41,791 nt of DNA from a virus, in IMG/VR virus record IMGVR_UViG_3300050134_000028, positions 1 through 41,791 of that record; one strand, given 5' to 3'. The notes under the pieces were generated by a model that saw nothing but the letters and a program-made list of their open reading frames with translations, was not told the origin of the DNA and searched no databases. The position numbers were made by a program, and so were the translations under genes. This document shows, piece after piece, positions 22,622 to 33,500 of this stretch; the first letter of the stretch is position 1, and each line of letters begins with the position of its first letter.

Positions 22622-23413
22622 TTAGTTTACCGCCATCTGGAACGACAGGGGAACTGACGTGCCGCTGAAAGTCGTAATCATGGCCGCAACCTGTATGGTT
22701 GTCGGATCGTCCGTGGCAACCTGTGCCGTCACGTATTGGATGTCTTTAATCATTTCCAGTGGGTCGAGCGTCTGAACCGTGTTCTGAGCCTGTTGCACCT
22801 GTTGCATCGTGTTCAAGGCGGTCTGCACCGCATTCTGAATGTCGGTGTCTGTTAATTGAATACCCAATTTCTTGCCCACATAACTCTTAAGCGGGCAAAC
22901 AAATGTGGGGTAGAAGGTGCACTGAGAGGTCAAAATCCACTTGAGCCCCTTCTGCGCCAGTTTCGTCTGCTGGGTGACGTGCAAAAAGCTCCCGTTGGCT
23001 GCATTTTTGAAATCGTTTAGGAAACCCATTGCGCTACACTTCAGGCAGTACCCCTGTATGGTTAGGTACGACACCTCGATCAGCGGCACAACGAAACGAA
23101 CGGGCTTAAGGAACTCTATTTTGTAGAACACGTCGGTCGAGTTGACGGCATCGATTCGGTCAGGGTCGATAAGGAGTTGCCAGCCATACGTGGGGTCGTT
23201 CTGCTGAACCTCTTCTCCTGAAATCCACATCTGAACCATGGCTTGACCGTTGATCGGAGCCCGCATGTTTAACGCGGTGTTCCCCGCGTAGTGCAACGTC
23301 TTAAAATCATTGAAATCCACGACATACCGCTCGAAGCTCTGCTGATGGTCGCAGGCACCGATGGGCTGTTGCGTCGTCGGATCAATCACCAAAACGTTGT
23401 AGTCGAATGACAT
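22622..23413 (-). CDS. Structural-block protein, probable baseplate component (263 aa)
   Basis: MSFDYNVLVIDPTTQQPIG opens a protein with strands and four Cys residues in the middle (YCLKCSAMGF ... TSQCTFYPTFVCPLKSYVG), possibly a metal or disulfide site. A helical segment with QNAVQTALNTMQQVQQAQN follows (about 190-215). I cannot place its family. Its position between the lysozyme protein and baseplate J suggests a hub or wedge part. The frame is tightly fitted, with its stop touching the next ATG. Confidence 0.72.
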   Translation of the reverse strand: MSFDYNVLVIDPTTQQPIGACDHQQSFERYVVDFNDFKTLHYAGNTALNMRAPINGQAMVQMWISGEEVQQNDPTYGWQLLIDPDRIDAVNSTDVFYKIEFLKPVRFVVPLIEVSYLTIQGYCLKCSAMGFLNDFKNAANGSFLHVTQQTKLAQKGLKWILTSQCTFYPTFVCPLKSYVGKKLGIQLTDTDIQNAVQTALNTMQQVQQAQNTVQTLDPLEMIKDIQYVTAQVATDDPTTIQVAAMITTFSGTSVPLSFQMAVN

Positions 23414-23417
23414 AAAT

Positions 23418-24710
23418 TTAACCAGTTGCGGGTTGTGGCGTCTCCTTCAAGTCAACTGGACCGCCCGGGAGCGCACGTCCGTGTTGTTCCAGTTCGAAGG
23501 TCGTCGGGTTGTCAAGCTCGTGAACTCGATACCGAGGCGTGGTGCTGCCCGCTGGGTACACGTCCGTTTGATCCTTCACTAAAACAGGGGCGTATTGCGG
23601 AAGAGCAAAATAGCCGTTTATTTGAGAAATCAAGTTGGGGACCTGCGTCTTGGCATCAAACTGGTATTGCGCCTTATCTTCAACCTTTTCAATGATATTG
23701 CGGGCATGGTTCATGTGGAAAACCGAATCATCCTGACGTTGTAGCCGTTCCTTCAGGTAGGTCTTGATTTGCCCCATCACGACCATCGGAAGCTGGTCAT
23801 CGCGGTGGGCGTACTGGAAATACCCCGTCTGTGGCGGCTGCCATGCGGCTTTTGCGAACGTGGGGGCGAGAGTATCATCATTGAGCGTCTGGTAATACTG
23901 CTCCAAGGCCCCTGCGGTCTTGCGTAGCTGCTGGGCACGAATCTGGTAGTGAAGCTGGGTAGTCATCGCCCCGGCACCACCAGCGGCGTTGGCGGCGTTG
24001 ATGGTCGGAGTGCCTGAGTTGCTCAGGATGACGCCCGTACTGAAAAGCATCTGCTCTTGCATTCGCCGTGCAACCAACGAATTGTTCACCTGACCATTGG
24101 CGTACACCCAGTTGTTAAACTGGGCTGATGCCGCTGCCGTGTTGCCGCTATTGAGATCGGCAACCAGCGTCGAATTTTTGAAAGCGGTTCCGCCGATGTT
24201 GTATGCCAGTGAAGTCAGAGCCGCCATCTGGTTCGGCTCCAAAGGTGCTGTCACGGAATTGTTGACGGTGTTAATTGACGCTTGCAGATCGGACATCAAG
24301 AACGTGTTCGCTTGATCCATCGTCACCACCGATGACGTAGAAAGTCCGTCACCCGGGACAATCTGGTGACCGTACCCAATGGAGTACGTCTTCGTCTGTC
24401 CCGCAGGATCGGGGTACGCAGTTGCGCTGAACCCCTCGAACGCCTTGACTGTGGTCGCAGCCAAAGTCGCAGCGTTGGTGGTTGACGAATTCGACTGTGG
24501 GGTTATGGGCGTGGTGGTTCCCATGCTCGGCGAGGGCGCGGGGTTTGTGCTTGTACTCCCGGTTGAAGAGGGGGTGGATGTCGCGGGCGCACTGATCTTT
24601 AACGCTGTGTACCAATCTTGGAAAGCTTTGAACTGAGTCTCGGAGACGTGCCCGAGCCAGTTGAACGGAGGCCCTTTGTAGGCATACGTGTATGGGTATG
24701 TGGCAGCCAT
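23418..24710 (-). CDS. Tail-associated lysozyme (GH24, T4-lysozyme-like; 430 aa)
   Basis: After a short N-terminal domain and a Ser/Thr/Pro linker (40-80), residues about 85-235 match phage lysozymes: Glu92 in KAFEGFSATAYPD, Asp101, then SIGYGH. Ser110 sits where T4 lysozyme has Thr26. LEPNQMAALTSLAYNIGG and VNNSLVARRMQEQMLF match the rest of the family. It would cut peptidoglycan between MurNAc and GlcNAc locally during tail penetration. The C-terminal 190 residues (QLHYQIRAQQLRKTAG ... ) are helical then beta and probably anchor it in the baseplate. Its place within the baseplate genes argues against a lysis role. Confidence 0.85.
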   Translation of the reverse strand: MAATYPYTYAYKGPPFNWLGHVSETQFKAFQDWYTALKISAPATSTPSSTGSTSTNPAPSPSMGTTTPITPQSNSSTTNAATLAATTVKAFEGFSATAYPDPAGQTKTYSIGYGHQIVPGDGLSTSSVVTMDQANTFLMSDLQASINTVNNSVTAPLEPNQMAALTSLAYNIGGTAFKNSTLVADLNSGNTAAASAQFNNWVYANGQVNNSLVARRMQEQMLFSTGVILSNSGTPTINAANAAGGAGAMTTQLHYQIRAQQLRKTAGALEQYYQTLNDDTLAPTFAKAAWQPPQTGYFQYAHRDDQLPMVVMGQIKTYLKERLQRQDDSVFHMNHARNIIEKVEDKAQYQFDAKTQVPNLISQINGYFALPQYAPVLVKDQTDVYPAGSTTPRYRVHELDNPTTFELEQHGRALPGGPVDLKETPQPATG

Positions 24711-24718
24711 GTCTCCCC

Positions 24719-27526
24719 TTATTTCGGAACAATCGGTTGAAGGTTGTGGGTGTAGATGTACTTGCCGCGAGTCACACCCGCCGCGAAGTTACGTCCGCCG
24801 CAGTACAAACGTGCCACACGTCGCATACCCACGCATTCCGCCGTGGTAAGCTGAGACCATTCTGGACCGTTTCCGACATCGGTAATGACATGCATTCCAA
24901 CACGAATTTCGTTGGCGTAAGCGGCAATTTCACAAGTCTCCATGCCATCTGCGAGCGATTCAATCGACTCACGTGAAGGCACTGGCGTGCTGCCCGATAC
25001 GATGACTTCAGCGCCGTTCTCCGCGACAAAGTGGTAGCAAACTTCGGTGCTGTAGTCCATCCACTGAACTGCTTCTGAAACTGACGCAGACGGCAGACTG
25101 TTCGCATACTCAGGGGTTTCGTCGGGCAACGTGTCGAGGAGGACACCAACCATGCAGTCGCTAACCTGCATAGAGTCGTTGATCCACATCTCAACCGCAG
25201 GGCATCCACCGCCGCCTCCACCGCCGCCCGGGGCTGCGTTGCCGTTGTTATACGTGTTCGAGTCGGTGTAGCTGACACTCAGACCGCTCAGCGAATCCGT
25301 TGCTGTGTACCCAAGGCTAAGGGGCGTTCCCCAAGCATAGGCACTGACGGTCGTGAGAGCTATGGTGGTGTGGTAGCCGCCAGTGACGGGAGTTGGGCCG
25401 GACACCAACGTGCCTGCGGCTATCGTTGTTTTTGTAGCACTGTGGATACGGAAGAAACTGTTGCTTCCGGGAGCCGTCACAAATGAGCCATTATCCGTGC
25501 TGAATATTACCGCTGTCAGCGTGATGCTTCCAGTGATCGTGTAGTTCGGTGCCGTACCCGTTCTGCCGCCACTGACCACAAAAGAGTAGTTCGTGGGGGC
25601 GGTGTAGTTATTGCCCGTCGTGGCGATAGTGGCGAGTGGGGTGGAGCTTGAAATGTACGTGACGGTGCCCGTCGTGAACGAGGTGCCGTTCAGATACGTG
25701 AGCGTGCCCGTAACGCCGAAGGTCAGTTGGAAAGAGCCGCTAGAGGAACTCGCGGGCACGTGAACTTTCATAGTCCACCCCGTGAGCCATCCGCTGCCGT
25801 TCAGAACTGGGGAAGGTGGGGTAGTAACGGTGACGCCGCCTGAAAGCGAGACCGTTGGGGCATTAACCGTATCGCCCGTACCGTACAGCCCTTGTTGTTC
25901 GGGACTCATCGGCTTAGGTAGGTTGACGTTAAGCGTCTGATCCGAGCCATTAGCAGGCATCGATGACGGGGTAACCGTAATGCCAGCCCGATCCGGCATG
26001 ACCATGTACGCTACTTGAATTGGGTACTGCAAATCCCCGCCGCTGGACGGTGTGAATAGATCGAGACTGAGATCGGTGCTGTCGAACCAAGCGATGTCGT
26101 CTGCCGTGATTATCAAATTGGTAACATCCACACCTGATACCACGGAGCCGCCATTGAACGCCAGTACGCCATGTCCAGTGGGGTTGACACCGCTGTAGCT
26201 GAGGCTGAACAATCCCTGCCAAGCCGTGTTGTCCCCTGAGAGGCTTATCGCCCCCGCTGCGAGGGCCGGGGCAGCCAAGCCAGTTACCGACTGTCCGCCG
26301 TAATTCTGACCGCCGAAATTGAAAACGCTTCCGGTGTCGTACAAGAAAACACTACCAGCGACAGTTTCCAAGACGGGGATGTATGGAATGGTGGTGTAAG
26401 CTATGGGGACGGCGTTGCCGACTGTCAAGTACAAGTCTTGGGTTGTGCCCTGAAGTTCTAGTTCGGTTGTGGGGGAGGTTGGTGTAGCAACTCCCGAGGC
26501 GACCGACAATTGCAGTTGGCGTGAGCCCACCGACCCCTGCGCTGGAGGAGTGGTGAGAGAGACGGGCTGGAACGTCGGTCCCGTGGCGGTGAGGTTTCCT
26601 TCTTGATTGTATTGAGTACCTGACCCCGCGACATAGGTCAGTTGCCAGTACCCGTTGTTGTCGCCGCTGAACTGAACTGGGTTGCGCTGGTTGTAGTACG
26701 CTTCAAACGGATACTTGCCTGCCGCTGGAAAACTGATATAGCAAGTGCGGGTGCCGCCGTATAATCCGGGATTCACGTTGTTCGCGAGAGCGAGATGACT
26801 GGTGGTAGGAGTCTGAGCATTCCAGAAAGCCGTGTTCGGTCCCGTCGCTGGGAATGGATTTGCGCCCGTGTTGTTACCGTTAGTGTATGTGACGGATGCC
26901 CCATTGCCAACCCAAAAGGCGCTCTGGCTGACGTTTGCGAACTGCATGTAGAAAGTGTAGACGCCCGGGGTAGCAACGACGAAGTACCCCGTCATGTCCA
27001 CCACGACTGGGTTGCCTGTGCTGCCTGAACCCGAGCCGGGGATTGCGGTCTTGCTCGCATACGCCTGACCCGTGTTCTGCTGTTGCAAGATGTACAGCGG
27101 AATCTCCTTGTAACCGCCGCCGCAAGAGGAGACGTTGTTCTGAGCGCAGAAAGGGCTGAGAGGGTAATTCTGAATGACTTCGTTAATGACCAGCGAGTTT
27201 GAGGTGATAGAGCCCTGAAACGCCCCGCCGAACCCGACGTAGCCCGCAGTTTGAGATGAGTTTGCGTACACATTTACTGTGACGGGCGATATGGCAATCG
27301 ATAAGTTTGTGGCCTGCCATGCGATTTCCGCTGTATTTGACGTGAGCGAGTGTGAGGGCATCGTCGCCACGATCTGGTCAGTGCCAGCGTTTGTGCCCGT
27401 ATAGGAGATGGTGAGCGGATTACCCACGGCATCGCCTGTGGTGGTATCCACAAGAATAGAATAATTCTTCGTTTGCGGGTTCACACCCGTTACGGTTACG
27501 ACGATTGTCTCTGATACGGTAGCCAT
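24719..27526 (-). CDS. Large tail protein with C-terminal Hint-like domain (935 aa)
   Basis: The first ~765 residues are Gly/Thr/Ser strands with Ig-like character (VTVTGVNPQTKNYSILVD, PASSSSGSFQLTFGV). A run of eight Gly leads to Cys775, which begins a Hint/bacterial-intein-like module: CPAVEMWI, FVAENGAEVIVSGSTPVP, MHVITDVGNGPEWSQL, and a terminal YTHN at about 925-928 with only seven residues after. Hint domains use such Cys and His-Asn ends for self-cleavage or splicing. Here the B-block His of TxxH is absent (TPVP), so activity is uncertain. Known phage relatives place this module after poly-Gly at the end of virion proteins. Confidence 0.75.
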   Translation of the reverse strand: MATVSETIVVTVTGVNPQTKNYSILVDTTTGDAVGNPLTISYTGTNAGTDQIVATMPSHSLTSNTAEIAWQATNLSIAISPVTVNVYANSSQTAGYVGFGGAFQGSITSNSLVINEVIQNYPLSPFCAQNNVSSCGGGYKEIPLYILQQQNTGQAYASKTAIPGSGSGSTGNPVVVDMTGYFVVATPGVYTFYMQFANVSQSAFWVGNGASVTYTNGNNTGANPFPATGPNTAFWNAQTPTTSHLALANNVNPGLYGGTRTCYISFPAAGKYPFEAYYNQRNPVQFSGDNNGYWQLTYVAGSGTQYNQEGNLTATGPTFQPVSLTTPPAQGSVGSRQLQLSVASGVATPTSPTTELELQGTTQDLYLTVGNAVPIAYTTIPYIPVLETVAGSVFLYDTGSVFNFGGQNYGGQSVTGLAAPALAAGAISLSGDNTAWQGLFSLSYSGVNPTGHGVLAFNGGSVVSGVDVTNLIITADDIAWFDSTDLSLDLFTPSSGGDLQYPIQVAYMVMPDRAGITVTPSSMPANGSDQTLNVNLPKPMSPEQQGLYGTGDTVNAPTVSLSGGVTVTTPPSPVLNGSGWLTGWTMKVHVPASSSSGSFQLTFGVTGTLTYLNGTSFTTGTVTYISSSTPLATIATTGNNYTAPTNYSFVVSGGRTGTAPNYTITGSITLTAVIFSTDNGSFVTAPGSNSFFRIHSATKTTIAAGTLVSGPTPVTGGYHTTIALTTVSAYAWGTPLSLGYTATDSLSGLSVSYTDSNTYNNGNAAPGGGGGGGGCPAVEMWINDSMQVSDCMVGVLLDTLPDETPEYANSLPSASVSEAVQWMDYSTEVCYHFVAENGAEVIVSGSTPVPSRESIESLADGMETCEIAAYANEIRVGMHVITDVGNGPEWSQLTTAECVGMRRVARLYCGGRNFAAGVTRGKYIYTHNLQPIVPK

Positions 27527-27535
27527 TCGTTTTCC

Positions 27536-30500
27536 TTAGTTCGGTGTAGTCAGCTTGACTGGGAACGAACCCGTCTGCGGTGCCAGCCGCAGCGCCCCGT
27601 CATCGTAGACCACCCATGTAAAAGTCTTCGTAGCCGTAACACCAGAATCCGTCACCGAAATGGACAAGGTGTTGTTTCCGGGACTGCCCGACGCGAACGG
27701 CCCAGTCAACGGGATTTTTGCCACGCCGCCAGAGATGGTCACAGTTCCAACGGTGAATCCCCCGCTGACGATTATTCCGAGTAAAGCTGGGTTTGTGGTA
27801 ATCACGTTCGTCCCAATTACGTAGAACGACAGATTTGTGCGTGGTGAGATAGAAACCACGTTCCCTTTGTCCACGTATCCGAGGATGTTGTACGAAGTCG
27901 AATCTGTGTAATCGATCCCAGTATGCAGTACCAATCCCGAGGCGACTGTAAGAGGGAAAGTTCTGTCGAAATATGCGCCATTGTTGGGCCCACCCACGTC
28001 TGTCACGCGGAACGTGACGGGAGGAAGCCCAATTTGAATTGTGGTGCCTACGATGTTAACTGTCGCGCCTGTCGTGGACGACAACGAAAGCCCCGAAGGT
28101 AGAGCCCCACCCACAATAGACCACGTTGGAGTTCCTAATGCCCCTGTTTCTGTCAACGGGGCTGAGTACGCAACTCCCGCTGTGATGGCAGGCAAAGACA
28201 CCGTGGTGATGGTCAGCGCCGATGTCTGCGAAGCAAACGTCGTAGTGACCGAGGCTGTGTTAGGCGGCGTGAGGGTGTCCGCTACCACGAAAGTGACACT
28301 TTGACTGAATTGAGTATTGGCTGAACCCGTGAGTACGCCCGCCGACGAGAGCGAAATTCCATGGAGCGGGAAGTTTACGGATGTCCAACTGTACTGATTG
28401 TACCCGTTCGGCAACACACCTATCGGTACACCGCCAGTTGCGACGAGTTGAATACCTGAGGCACTCCCGTTGTAGTAAGTGGCTCCGATAACGGCGTTGG
28501 GCAGCGGGAACGGCTGGATGCCAATGTGCAAGAGCGGATCAGCGTAATCCCACCCGACGATGGTCAAGTCTGTGCCCGTGGTGAACGGTACAATGATTTC
28601 TGCTGTGTCACCGAGACTATCGACTGCAAGTATTCTGACCTGCCAAGGGTGGGCTCCAGACGCACCAGTCAAGGGACCGCCTGAATATGTACCCGCAATT
28701 GTTGCCGTTGCTCCTATACCGTTAACCTGTAGCGACAGGCCTGCGGGGAGGAGGTCTGGGTAACCCGAGGTTGGCGCAACCTGCCACTGTATCGGTGGGG
28801 TCATGCACAACGTCGCCACGAGCGTTCCTTGGTACACTTCGCCACGCGGCACAATGCCTACTCCACTGTCGTTGATAGCTCCCGTCAAAACGCTGACTGT
28901 CTGTATGGTGAACGACACGGGGCCTGTTGAGCCCGCGACACTATCCGTCGCGGTGACGGTGATGGGGAAATTCAACCCCGTAGCGCCTGAATAAGTGCCT
29001 GAAAACACGCCCGTGCTGGTGTTAAACGTGATACCCGTTGGTAATGCACCGACTTCAGCCCATGTGTACGGATTAGGACCACCGAAAGGCGTGCCGCCCG
29101 CAGCCTGCATCTGGAACGAATAACCGTTAGGATCGTCGGTAACAGTCGCTATGCCCACGCCGAGGATGTTTGGAGTGGGACCTGTCACGATTCGCAAACT
29201 GCTGTTGTAATTCAACGTCAGTATTGCAGAGACGGAGGAGCCTGCACCGCGAGTATCGGCCAGCGTGACCGTAATGGGAATGGCGGTTGTGCCCGAAACA
29301 TAGTTGGTTGGGGGTCCTTCCCACGCGAAAGCGGGAGCACTCAATACGCCTGTGTTTTGATTCAGCACGAATCCCGGAGGCAAGCCCGTAGCCGTCCAGC
29401 CGTTCGGCGTCGTGTAGGGTGGGAATCCGCCGAAGCCCTGCAATGGGTACGAATAGATCGAATCACTGAATGGCGGCAATAGCGTAGTAACAATCGTCAG
29501 TGGGGCGGCAAAGTCGATAGAGAGACGGTGATACAAATATGCCGTGCCTGTGCTCGCGACTATTTGGAACCAAACGTCAAAGTACCCACTCTCTGTAGGT
29601 GTACCTGTGATGTAGAAATTTTGACCCGTTGGGGTGGAGTCTAGGGTCAGACCCGCAGGAAGTGTCCCCGAAGAAGACCCCCTTGCGTAGTAAACAGACG
29701 CCGAGATCGGCGTAACGCTGGCGGGTACAGTGATGTAGCTGGTGTTTGTCAGCGCCGTACCAAGCGACACGCTGTCTTGGATATTGTCAATCGGCGAAAA
29801 AGCACTCGCTACGGTGTTCCAAGCGATTGTCACTGTGCCATGAATTGTGCCCGAAGTACCCACGTACTGGATGACGCTGGTGAAACTTGCGCTCACCGTG
29901 CCTGTAAGCGTTCCGTAGATTAACCCCGTGTGTGCATCGAGCGAAAGACCGGGCGGTAGCGTATTGGTCACGCCCTGCACCGTGGCGGGCACCGTGGCGA
30001 TCCACGGAGCATCGCTTGGTACGGGACTCGTTGGAGTGATCGAGGGGACGAAAGGAGAATTGTAATACGGTTGACGCGGATTCAGGCCGACCACTTCTCC
30101 AATGATGTAGGGGCGTGTGTTCGTGTTTATCGTACCGATGTCCACACCCGGCACCCAACCAAGAGACGCCGCATCATCATGCGTCAATATCGTGTATGCC
30201 TGTGATGCTGTAGCTTCGGTGATACCCTGCAACTGGAGCAGGAGAGGCAACATGTACTGTACGTTGCCATAAACACCCGATGGAGGTCCGCTGATTTCTA
30301 CTTCTGGAATCACTGGATCGATAGCAACCACGATGCCGTCCGACAGAACAGCGCCCGCCTGCACTTGCAACGCCTTTGCTGCCAGTTGTGCAGCTACCGC
30401 TCCTTGAGTAGCTGTGGCGGACGGGGGGCTGCCAGCGGCGTAGTCGATGGTGGGTGAGCCGTTGGAATTCTCCAAAATCAATTGGCTCGACGTGTTGGAC

Positions 30501-33500
30501 ACAACGGCAAAGGTGCCATCGTTTCCAAGATAGTCAAATCCGCTCACTGTAATGGGGCTGCCGACCGTAAGAGCGGGGAACGTAAATGGCGCGGCGGTGT
30601 AAATTGTGGTCGAGGGGGAGCCACTTCCAGCCGATGCTGTGATGGTGACGGTGCCGGAAATAGTGACTGGACCCGTGGTGACGAGGGCACGACCGTTTAA
30701 GGTCATGAGGGAGATGCTGTTCAGCGTAATGGCGGAAGTTGCGAGAATGTTCCCGGCCCATACATGGTCGTGAGCATCGAAAGTCGCTGCGCTGCCAACC
30801 ACCCAAACCACGTTCGCGGCCGTAGCGCCGTTAATCAAAGCGATGGTGGTTGCGGCGGTCGTGACATTCAAAGCCGAACCAACTTGGAAGACGAACACTG
30901 GGTTTGTGAGTCCAGCACCGTCAAGCGTAATCGTGCCGCCCGTGAAGAGCAGCGTGCTGGAAGCAAAGCCGACGAAGCCGGGTCCGCCGTTGTAACCCGT
31001 TGGGGTTGCGGTAAAAGTGTGTGTAGCGTAGGATGCGCTGATCGCCGTCGAGGTCAAGCCATTGAAGAACACGAATGCCGCAGTCAAGTCTGTCTGGTTC
31101 TGTGCGACGGCGACGACTTGCTGTGCGGGTGGGGTGTAATTGAAAGTGCCCGTTATCGTGTTGGTCGGGACTGAACCTACATTGCCGCCAGCAACGTTAG
31201 CTATGGTAGCGGACGAGACGACAGCCGCAGCGAGGATGGCGTAAGTTGCCGCTGTGCCCAACTCCGTAGTAACGATAGACCCCGAGGCAGACCCGCTGAT
31301 TGCTGAAACTAGCGAGTACGTACCGCTGGGGGCGGTTGCGGTCGTGCCATTCGGATTGCTCAGTATCAACTGCAAATGCGTAGAGTCTACGCAGTAGAAC
31401 GTGCCGTTATTGACGGACTGATTAAAGCCCGAAACAGTGAACTGTTGTCCGATGAGGGCATTTTTCGCCGCACTCGGCTGACTTGTGGCGAATGTATATG
31501 TCGTTGTTGGCGCAAACGGAGCGACAGGGCTCGAAAGCGTACCCGTGGAGCCCGCTGGAAGAGGTGTAGGAAAGGCTTGGGTGAGCGAAGAGATGTAACC
31601 GAGCACGGGTACGGTTTCCGCTACGGGTGTCGCGTTCAGCAGGGTTAACGAGTTCGCAGTGGACGAGAAGCACAAAAACGTGCCGTTATTTGCGGCGTTC
31701 TGAAATCCCGAAACAATGAAAGTCAAACCCGCGTAGGCATTGTCGCCGCCGCCACTGCAAAATCCTAATGTATCCGTGTACAAAGCGGCAGGCGAAGGCG
31801 ACGGGTTGTTTACGACTGTGGGAGCGACGGAACCCAAGCTGACGTAGGTCCCACCAAGGGTGAATCCTGCGAGGTTTCCTGTTATGGCGAACGGAGTTGC
31901 TTTGAACGTGTCTGCAAAGTTCCACACGTGATCCACGAAGGCGGGGACAAGGATGGGATCGCTGATCGCGGGCTCAACAGTGATGGTGAACTGCGTTGAG
32001 ATCATCGTGTTGGGCGATGCGCTGTCACGAAGTACGAGTATGAATGAGTACGAGCCCGCCGTGGGGAAGTTTACATCAAACTCAATCTGCCCGTCTACGA
32101 GAGTAGCTGGTCCGTAATAGCTGCTGTTGCCGAAAGGGGCCAAGCCCAGAAACGTGTAGGGGAATACTCCACCGAAAACTGGAACCATCATCCCGAATTG
32201 CTGCCCCGCGTAGATGGTTGGTTGATCGAGAGAACCGAATTGCAATGCTTGGGGCACCAACGTCATCGTGTACGTCTGTGTGGCGATGGCACCGATAGCA
32301 TCCGTCACCTGAACAACTGCCGAGAACGTCTTGGTGAAATCGGAAGTCGAATTGTACGTGCTTGGGGTGCCTGAAATCAGCCCAGTGTTGGGGTTGATGC
32401 TGAGACCGATAGGCAGGTTGCCTGCTGGGATGCTCCACGTATACGGCGGCAAGCCTCCCGGAATGGGGTTGGCGGGATTGACATTTCCCACCTCCATTTG
32501 CACTGAGTACGGCGTACCAACTTGTGCAATGCCGAGCGAAGTTCCCAATTGCGTCAGTACGTTGCCCTTGGCGTCAGTCTGACCTAATGCGATCTCGACC
32601 AGCAGATCGGTGCTTACCGTGATGGAGAATGCCGCTTCAGCGATGAAGAACGGCACGCTGGAATCCTGTACGGCGAAGTTGATGGAGTAGGTCCCCAAGG
32701 CCAGCGGGGTCCCACTCAATACGCCGTTGATGCTCAGCTTCAAACCTGCGGGTAAACCATCCGTGTACCAAGCATACGGCGGGGTGCCGCCTGATGCCGC
32801 CATCTGGAATTCCTGCATCGCCTTACCGACGTAAATGGTCGTCGGTAATTGCGTCGTCGTGATAGTCACGGGGATCGAAGACGTGAGAGCGTTGAAACTG
32901 TTCTCATAGACGGGTACGATCAATTCCTTGGACTTCGGACGGCCTTCGATGGGGAATACGTCGATACCCATCGTGCCAAGCAGGGACGAGGCGTTGGAGA
33001 AACGAGTCGTTGCGATTCCAAGCTTGATTTCGTTGGTCAGCGTATCGCGCACGAGGAAACGAGCGATCACTTCCCAAGGGTTGGCGGTTGACGCCACGCC
33101 CGTAGCGCCTGTAATCTCGAATCCTTGCTGACCACCGATGCCCAACGTGCCTGTCAAGGAGGTCGAGGTTGTGGTTGTTCCCGTGAACTGCTGATCGACC
33201 ACGAATATCCCCACCGTAAGCTGACGCATCAAAACAACGGACGGACTATAGATGGACGAGTTGTACAACTTGCGGGTCTGGATTACAACGTCCAGCGGAC
33301 CCGAGATCGAAAACTGCTTGGTCAAAAGTGACGCGGAGAGCGGCAACCACCCCGTGCTTGAACCATCAGGCCAGAGAACCTGCCACTGGTCGGCGTTCAC
33401 ATACGCGGGTGCAAGCTGGAGCGTTAGAGGCTGTCCGAGTTGAAGCGTGGTGCTACTGAATACAACGTCTGCTGAAACGATGGCGTCGGGGAAAGCGAGC

